NCBI GenBank assembly: GCA_958510875.1
Contig: OY294067.1
Coordinates: 280,693,242-280,757,241 of the forward strand
Reading direction: 5' to 3'
Length of the DNA stretch: 64,000 nt
DNA from: Endomychus coccineus
Taxonomy: Eukaryota > Arthropoda > Insecta > Coleoptera > Endomychidae
Part shown: positions 57,196 to 64,000 of the stretch, piece by piece
How the letters are laid out: each line of letters begins with the position of its first letter
Position numbering within the stretch: the stretch's first letter is position 1
Translations under genes and position numbers: made by a program
The notes under the pieces: generated by a model
Databases searched by the model: none
What the model was told of the DNA's origin: nothing
What the model saw: the letters and a program-made list of their open reading frames with translations, nothing else

Positions 57196-58099
57196 CGAGG
57201 TCTGTCCCAAAAGTATCCGACTTGCAATCATATCTTCGCGCCACAACACTCGAGCTCTGTAGGGTACGAACGTCACCAGTAACTCCTAACCTTCTCCTCA
57301 GATGTCTCAGTTACCGATGATAGACCTTAGCTCCCGCGCAGCGTGTATTTGTTTACTCCGTTTTGTTTGCGTTCGTCGGATTTTGTTTATTGCTAAAAAA
57401 TGATGGAAAGAACTGAACAGCGAATGTGCTTAAAATTTTGTTTTAATCTTGGTAAAAGTTGTGCAGAAACTATTGAAATGTTACAAAAGGCCTTTGGAGA
57501 CGAATGTATGGGCAAGAGACAAACAAAAGAGTGGTATAAGCGGTTTAAAAGTGGCCGCACATCTGTTGACAGTGATCCTCGTTATGGCCGACCTTCGACG
57601 GAAACAACATCGGATAATGTCGAGCGTGTGCGAGTTGCGATTGGGCAAGATCGTTGTTTGACTGTGAGGGAACTAGAAGATGACCTTAGAATACCAAAAA
57701 GTACTGTTTGGCGAATTTTAACCAAGAATTTGGGAATGACTCGTGTGTGTGCAAAATTCATCCCAAAACTGCTCTCAGAACCTTCGATTAGAAATTGCTC
57801 AGGAAAATCTGAAAATAATCAATAGTGATGAAAATGTTATTACTTATTCCTCGATTGAAAATGCCGCTGGAAGGGCACCGATTCGACGACAAAGAGGCTG
57901 TTGAAACTAATGCGACGAATGCACTTAAGACGATTCCAAAAACTGACTATCAAGACTGCTTTAGAAAGTGGAAGCATCGATATGAGCGTGTTGTTCAATC
58001 AAATGGGGACTACTTTGAAGGATGCCACCAACCGGATAACGAAGAATAAGTCAAGCGCCGAGAAATCGAGGTGGTCGGATACTTTTGGGACAGACCTCG
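57196..58099 (+). mobile_element. mariner element 2, internally deleted (904 bp)
   Basis: Perfect-looking inverted ends CGAGGTCTGTCCCAAAAGTA...TACTTTTGGGACAGACCTCG with TA at 57194-57195 and 58100-58101. The coding interior has the transposase N-terminus and C-terminus but not the catalytic core. Family elements are about 1.3 kb, so about 400 bp are missing. Well-preserved ends suggest recent insertion or mobilisation in trans. Confidence 0.9.
57400..58049 (+). pseudogene. mariner transposase remnant (N- and C-terminal parts)
   Basis: 57400 onward: MMERTEQRMCLKFCF, CAETIEMLQKAFGDECMG, EWYKRFKSGRTSVDSDPRYGRPST and the second HTH (LTVRELEDDLRIPKSTVWRIL), then CAKFIPKLLS. A one-base frameshift near 57775 follows, with LRLEIAQENLKIINSDENV in the next frame. 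From 57850 LKMPLEGHRFDDKEAVETN, AIPKT-like residues (LKTIPKTDYQDCFRKWKHRY) and GDYFEG form the C-terminus. All three catalytic aspartates (DD34D) are deleted. Confidence 0.88.
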
Positions 58100-58101
58100 T
58101 A

Positions 58102-59757
58102 TTTTGAATTTGCCGCATTTTATTCGCTAATTACTCCCGAAAAAATTTATTGTTTTGTTCAATTTTTTTATTGAAAAGAGGCAAATTCAAAATATACTTG
58201 TCAATCTAATAACTAAAAGTGTTCTTTATGCACGTGATATTGTGCTAAAAATCGCTGAAAATGAAAGTCGATTGTGAAAAGTCAGTAATAAGGGCAATAC
58301 TCTTACAAACATTCCAAAAAACGCGAAATAGATAAAAAATTACATAACCGGGCGCCCCGAATAAAAAAATACACGATTATTCCAAGTACGTGACTGTTGG
58401 AATCGCACCCAAATTCTATGGAGATATCATAGTATCTAATCAACGTGCCGTCATTATTTTACTTTTTACAATTTTACAAGTTTCAAGTTTTTACATATTA
58501 TCTGTATCTGTAATATGCTTATTTCAACCGTCTGCCAGTACATGTAAGCTCCTGGTTGCACCCACAACAGCAATTGCAGATATCTCTAAAGACGGAGTTT
58601 TTGCACCAGGATTTGAAGACACTTTTCAATAAGCCCGTAGATTTATAAAACGATGGAATATCCAACAATACTGCAATATCCGACGTTCACTGTGATCACC
58701 TACGATCCAATAAATGAAAATAAGTTTCTATTAACAATTACATCAAACTATTCCACGTTTTTCAACACCCACCACTCAATGATGCAGATAACACTTCACC
58801 GTAATCACCCCGTTTAGGGAGAAACGAAGAAATCGTACTTGGGTAAATTTCGAATTACGATCAAATGAACTTGCGTGACGTAAATGGGTATTCCATGGCC
58901 CGCTATTCGCGATAGCTGCTCGCAAGAGACTACACGCCACAGTTATGTACACAAACAATAGTAAAAGCTTGAAAGGCGGTAAAATGGATCGGTGGTAGTG
59001 GTGGTACTAGTATATCGGGGTTCTCAAAGGTCAGACGCTGACTCGTCTATTTAGACTTCTCGCGGAATAGAGACGCAACAACAATTGCGAACGGGAACCA
59101 ATGTTTACAATTTAAGAATGTACATCCTCTTTTAGTTAGACAATTGTCCAATGAATTTTATTATTTTTAAATAACAGCCTTGGTAATATCTAAATGATCT
59201 ACTTACTCTATTTGGCCTGGCAAAATTCACGGCGTTAGGAATAAAGTTGACCGACCGGCTTCAGGGAAATACATAATAGGTACTTATTGGAGATTTTCAG
59301 GATTTTCAAACGTTGATAGCCGATTAATTACGGGATGTTGGATAAAAAGTAATGAGTACTAGTAAATACAATTAAATCAAATAGATAAATCGAAATACCT
59401 AGAATGTCATAAGGTGGGCATAAACCATCCCGAAAATATCAATAGGAATTCATTCGCAACTACAATAACCTCGTAGGTATCGATATTATGATTGATTATG
59501 GCTATTGATATGGCGTTTAGTAGAGTATTTTACAGGTTCTATGACTAATTTTTTTCATATTTGTTATTCCTATAACTACATACAAGAAGCATTCTTAAGG
59601 TGATAGCTCTTGGGACACCAGAACACTTGGCTATAGTAGGGTACTTAATTATGTATTAAAATAATAGGTCGGTTTGTACGCTGCACATGTGCCCACATGT
59701 ATCGACGGACAGATGCGACGTTAGACGTTCATAGTTTCTTTTATAAACTAGTTTGGA
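58102..59757. other. Pkn intron 1, nothing recognised
   Basis: Moderately AT-rich. Short open frames only. Confidence 0.5.
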
Positions 59758-60940
59758 ATGTGCCAAAGAAGGTTATTAAGTGATTTTTTATCAGTTTACT
59801 TGACTCCTTTTTGGTTAGCAAATTATGCTAATAATTCTAATAATAAGAGTCTTAATTCAACATTTTCTTTTCTGCGAGACGAGTTTGAAACAAAAATACA
59901 TTATAGCAAATCATGGATTCTTTCGAACCAATACAAATTTATACGTATGTTGTCAACATTTTCTAATTAACCATGCAACATCCTGAAAAAAGATGATTAA
60001 CCATAGAACATCGCGATGAGATGATTTTCAAACCTACCTCAAAGATGATATTCAAATTATAGACATTTCAAAATTTAAGAACAAAAATTCAAGTGAGTTC
60101 TTTCATAAAACTTGAGGAATCTTCATCATCATCACTTGAGGTGACGGGGCTTAGTTCCCAAATGCACTTAGGCCACTTAGTTGGGCCCATTGTGCGCCCC
60201 GTGTCCCGTGGTCAGAAGCCTATTCTATCCTAGCAGGTTTGTGGCCCGCCAGAAGCCCAGAATATTGCCAGTGCTGACTTCCATAAATTCTTCTGGGAGC
60301 AGTTTTGATTCTCCGAAGTGTCGGTGTCTAAGGGATGCTGGGCATTCCAACAGGATGTGAGAGGCAGTTTCTTCCGTCTCTCTACATTTCCAACATATTG
60401 GGTCATCTGTGATGCCCATAGTGTGGAGGTGTTTGTTAAGGATTCCAGTCATCTCTCTGATGTCCTTTCTATTCAGAGAAAGGAGTTTCTTTGAGAGCCT
60501 AGGCACAAGCTCTTTGATAAAGAGCTTGGCCTGCTTCATGCGTGGTGATTCTCGCCACAGTTAAGACCACTCTTTATTCAGTTGGCCCAGAAAGGCGAGA
60601 CCCCCACGCAATTTGATAAAGCGATAAACTTGAAGAAACAACATTCGTTTTTTTTTAATGTTTCTAATGAAAATAGGAATGATGTTTCAATAATTTTTTC
60701 AGGTTTTCGTATCGACAGCAATTTAAAGATTTTTGCAGAAGATATTATACATGGATCTAAATTTGGTTGGCCTGCAGGAAAATACAGAATTTGTTCAACG
60801 TGTTATCAATTTGATTCTATTATTACATTATTAGTCATGATGTATTAGAGTCTGGAGTTCTAACTTCGCCAAATGCCAACTATTTGAAAAGAATAATCTG
60901 TGATCTCAAATATCATACGGTAATTAAAAAGTAACAAATT
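59758..60940 (+). other. Unassigned coding-like relic split by a LINE A insertion
   Basis: 59758-59970 is open (MCQRRLLSDFLSVYLTPFWL...), and frames to about 60110 read DDFQTYLKDDIQIIDISKFK. After LINE A copy 4 (60122-60625), + strand sequence resumes with GFRIDSNLKIFAEDIIHG, KFGWPAGKYRICSTCYQFDSI and, after a frameshift, LTSPNANYLKRIICDLKYHT. An AATAATTTTTTCAG acceptor-like site precedes GFRIDS. Whether the two sides belong to one gene is inference. Family not recognised. Confidence 0.3.
60122..60625 (-). pseudogene. LINE A copy 4: 3' end
   Basis: Minus strand: KQAKLFIKELVPRLSKKLLSLNRKDIREMTG, LNKHLHTMGITDDPICWKC, ETEETASHILLECP and NILGFWRATNLLG, the best preserved copy of the LINE A C-terminus with its C-x2-C...H...C module. 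It ends in the 3'UTR and CATCATCATCA (GAT tail on the sense strand) at 60124-60134. The 5' end is truncated at GATAAAGCGAT. Confidence 0.85.
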
Positions 60941-62551
60941 ATTTATTAGTGTAATAATGTTATTCAAAGCTTGAATTTGAATACAAGGAGCTCCGTGTAG
61001 TAGTCGGCTTGAGTTGGTCACGTTCCAAATTGTACATCATGGCCTAGCTATCAGTAGACTTTGCTACAAGCTACACGTCTCTTGGCCTAGCAAGCTGTCA
61101 TACGTGGAATTATTTATTTAGGCGATTACTTCTTCGACGGGTTATCTCACTTAATATTCTCGGAAATTAATTACAAGCGTACGACATATTAGACAGCGCA
61201 TCGTTCGAGATATTTTTTTCAATTCTTTGCGTTGCTATGAATTTTTCTTTCTTTTTTCAAAGCCTGAAGAACGATGTAAAACGCTAACGAATCAATCTAA
61301 ACTTGAACAACTATTGTAAGAACAAAAACCACACGAAGGTGATTAAACAAAACTAGCAGCCATACGCCAGCTTGAATTTGTCTTGGGGTCATTGACATCC
61401 CGATCAAAAATTCCTCTTGTATGATGAATATTGCGAATAATAGACTGAGATTGGCCCATGAGTTGAATTTGGCTCAAGAGATCAAAACTAGTGAAAGATA
61501 CATAATATCGTTCTCACTTGGCGTAGACGATCAAACAAGAACAAAGAATCATCCTTTTTTCTCAGAACCTGCCTGAAGGAAATATTACCTCTCTCAATAA
61601 TTAGCTAAGTACATACATACGGTGCTAATAAGTACGGATCTATTCATTATTTATTGAGCTTAATAATTCGTTCTAGGGAAAAGCAGACAATTGAAAAGAA
61701 AGGCATTATGTTCCTGTACAAAGCGAGGGTTCATTCTTTTACGAAGATTGATTATATTACTGCTGAAACGATTCAAAATATTGCTGAAATCATCGAGCTG
61801 ATTCGGATTTAAACTCTTTAAATCATTCTATCGCAGTCACGAAAAACTGTACTTGTTTAGAATACGAATATGAAATTCAAATATGAATAAAATTATTATG
61901 ATCTCATCCAGCATACTACGCCACTGGTGTGATAATTTGTTTTCAATATTGTAATGTGTAAATCTGATGTTATTATAATTACATATTATAAAATATTCTT
62001 GATTATCTATCACTGCTATTTAAAAGTTGAAAATTTCCCCCCAATATAGTATTCATACCAAGCCCTAAAGGTAATAACCTCCAAAGCAGGGTTAACCGGA
62101 ATTTAATCTGAACTTGATCTGAAAAATTCTTCCATTTACGCGATCTGATAATCTCAATATATAAGAATTTATGTACTACTGTTTCAGTTTACCTTGACAT
62201 CTTGAAAGAATTTTTCATAATCATGTACTTTGAACAAAATGTATTAAGCATAACAGAATTGACGAAAAGTCACCAATTTGCACCTCACAATTCAAACATC
62301 CAAACTTCCAAACCAAAGATATTAGAACAGTTTTCATATAGGTAATATCTGTTTAAATCCAAGGTACTCAATTAGCTATGATAACCTTTATTTCGCAACG
62401 AACCTGCTATTTAATGTTCAATTGTTTTCTACATAGCAGCAACAATTAAAAATAAACAAGAATCATTCAAAAGAATATTTCCTTTTGATTAAATACAAAT
62501 AACACGAAATAACTAAATATAAACAATAGGAGAATCAGAAAATTTTCTCAC
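60941..62551. other. Pkn intron 1, proximal part
   Basis: AT-rich. No supported feature; ends at the exon 1 donor. Confidence 0.5.
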
Positions 62552-62621
62552 CTGGTAATATGAGTCGGCCATTTTGCACCAATTTTACATCACACTAAAG
62601 GAATTTTGGAATGTTTACCAC
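62552..62621 (-). CDS. Pkn: Pkn exon 1: start codon and first 7 codons
   Basis: First coding exon of protein kinase N. The ATG at 62572-62570 sits in a good context (AAAATGG) and encodes MADSYYQ, ending in CAG followed by GTGAGA, a strong donor. It joins in phase 0 to the exon at 41857, giving the N-terminus typical of insect Pkn. The minus strand just upstream has a TTGTTGTTACAG acceptor ending at 62622, so the exon probably carries about 49 bases of 5'UTR and earlier non-coding exons lie further right, outside the window or unrecognised. The intron that follows is about 20.7 kb. Only 21 coding bases make this easy to miss. Confidence rests on the exact phase match and the family-typical sequence. 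Confidence 0.88.
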
Positions 62622-64000
62622 CTGTAACAACAAAATTCCGATACTTTAAACATCACTTTCACTAAGCAATTACTTTACGAGTATTAAAAACGATTTTGTA
62701 ACTTTGTGGGGTAATTAATTCAATACGAATTTAGGCACATCTTTTTATACATATCACATTACGATGCAACCTGCTTTGCCGGCCCGATATAACTGAATTA
62801 TAATTATTTCATTGGTGGAGATCAATTGAATACAACAGGTGCTTCGTTTAAATAGAAACTAATTATTACAGTAGCGAACTCGCACAAGTTAATGAAACAC
62901 TTAGTTAATGAAACACTATCTGATCGACTTAGTCATCAGAAATGATAAATGTTCCAAAGTCAATAGATTACTTTGATGGTCGAATTTCATAACATTAATA
63001 ATGTGTGCAGGTTATGTATCCCCAGAGAAAAAGTAGAATTCTAGAATTAATCAAAATATTAGTAATCTCTCTATGATTAACTACATCTTATGTTGATAAA
63101 CATTAGTCATAGAAATAAACAGAATAGTCTTTTTAGTAAGGTCTATGGCAGAGTCAATCAAGAAGACTAGACAGGAGACCATAAGGTACTAGTAATTTAG
63201 AGCAAGCGAATTTTCCCCATTCCCCTCCTGCTAGCCTTGGCCAATTCTTTGACCTTCCACAGGAGTTTGGTCTCAGTATTATATATTGTCTACTTCGATT
63301 TCATTAGTTAACTCGAAAAATATATCATTTTTCATTTACAAATATATCGTGTAAATGATGTATCAAACATCCCGGACAAGTTTGATGTTCACAAACCAAT
63401 TATGAGGGGGCAAACATTTCTTTATATTGGTATTATTTTAAAACAGGCTCTGGCGATTGTTCAATGATATGTATTTTATTCAAATTCTTAACATTACAAC
63501 TAAGGTCAAGGTTTTTAATGTCTAAGCTAAAAGAATGATTATGCAGATTTTAACCGTCATGATAAATATATTACTATTCTTGCTATGAAAATTCTGATAG
63601 AACAACACACTCACAGTACACATATGAGACACAAGCTGTCAGTACCATAGCACCTAGTCTGCAGGTCGCAACACTTCGAAAACTACTGGTGTAAAATTCT
63701 ACAAGAAGCTCCCTGAAAACGTCCATCATTTGAACAGCTATTAGTTCAATAAATATATAAACAAATTCTTGATAACCAATTGTTTTCATTCTATTAGTGA
63801 ATTCATAAATTCTGAAATGCACCGTTTTATTTTTTATTAGTCATTCATTTTAATACAAATTAAAATTAAACTATATGTCTGTTTGTGATGTTTTTCTCAA
63901 TTTTATTATAAGAGTTGCAAAACTATTTTAAACATTACGTTTTCAAGATATAACACATGCTGGTATTAACCTATGTAATGACTTGGTTGTGTTATTAATG
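62622..64000. other. Upstream of Pkn coding exon 1
   Basis: AT-rich. An acceptor at 62622 suggests this is a 5'UTR intron; a promoter was not identified. Confidence 0.45.

Noticed and set aside
62902..62945. TCATCAG near GTTTC suggesting another hammerhead
   Set aside because: No GAAA in the right place and no stem II.

Overview
This window is AT-rich, intron-dominated arthropod nuclear DNA, almost certainly from an insect and possibly a beetle; the order is an inference, not proven. Exons are short and separated by introns of up to about 20 kb. The introns are full of eukaryotic mobile elements: mariner and other Tc1/mariner elements, hAT miniature elements, non-LTR retrotransposons, Penelope-like elements and a Helitron-like fragment. 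I saw no rRNA, tRNA, CRISPR array or bacterial operon.

Main gene. The backbone is the 5' half of protein kinase N (Pkn) on the minus strand, running from the start codon at 62572 down to 256. Five coding exons (62572-62552, 41857-41527, 21520-21285, 19323-19099, 761-256) join in frame through canonical GT/AG sites. They encode the N-terminus, three HR1 (Rho-binding) repeats and the start of the C2-like domain. The rest of C2 and the kinase domain must lie beyond the left edge. Nearly all other features are therefore intronic to Pkn.

Nested gene. In the 18.3 kb intron between the HR1c and C2 exons lies a separate two-exon gene on the same strand (9006-8020 and 6204-4798, 797 aa). It encodes a low-complexity protein with cysteine-rich patches that I do not recognise.

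Mobile-element layout, left to right: mariner relic (2270-3358); foldback element (6688-7571) in the nested gene's intron; I-type LINE 'A' with an inverted R1-like fragment inside it (10.07-12.48 kb); Penelope-like relic with hammerhead-like motif (13.1-14.3 kb); a palindrome inside a palindrome inside an inverted repeat (15.6-18.84 kb); LINE 'B' (19.6-20.7 kb); Penelope-like relic (21.85-22.5 kb); two long-TIR DD41D-type transposons (22547-24747 and 26996-29153), the first landed just downstream of the Penelope coding relic; LINE A (29.2-30.0 kb); Penelope RT fragment (31.8-32.1 kb); hammerhead-like motif (33.85 kb); LINE A with a nine-copy 125-bp tandem array (36.67-39.45 kb); LINE B scraps (40.4, 44.4 and 49.1 kb); Helitron-like endonuclease (43.4-44.0 kb); LINE 'C' (44.75-45.09 kb); an inverted pair of miniature elements (47.67-48.56 and 53.53-54.40 kb); hAT-type miniature element (50495-51261); R2/Dong-like LINE tail (55.3-55.9 kb); internally deleted mariner (57196-58099); LINE A (60122-60625, minus).

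The most notable items are the same-strand nested gene, a decayed copy of the HR1a exon end, the long-TIR transposon whose coding end lies inside its own inverted repeat, three hammerhead-like motifs sharing one extra U, and the alternating 125-bp array inside a LINE.
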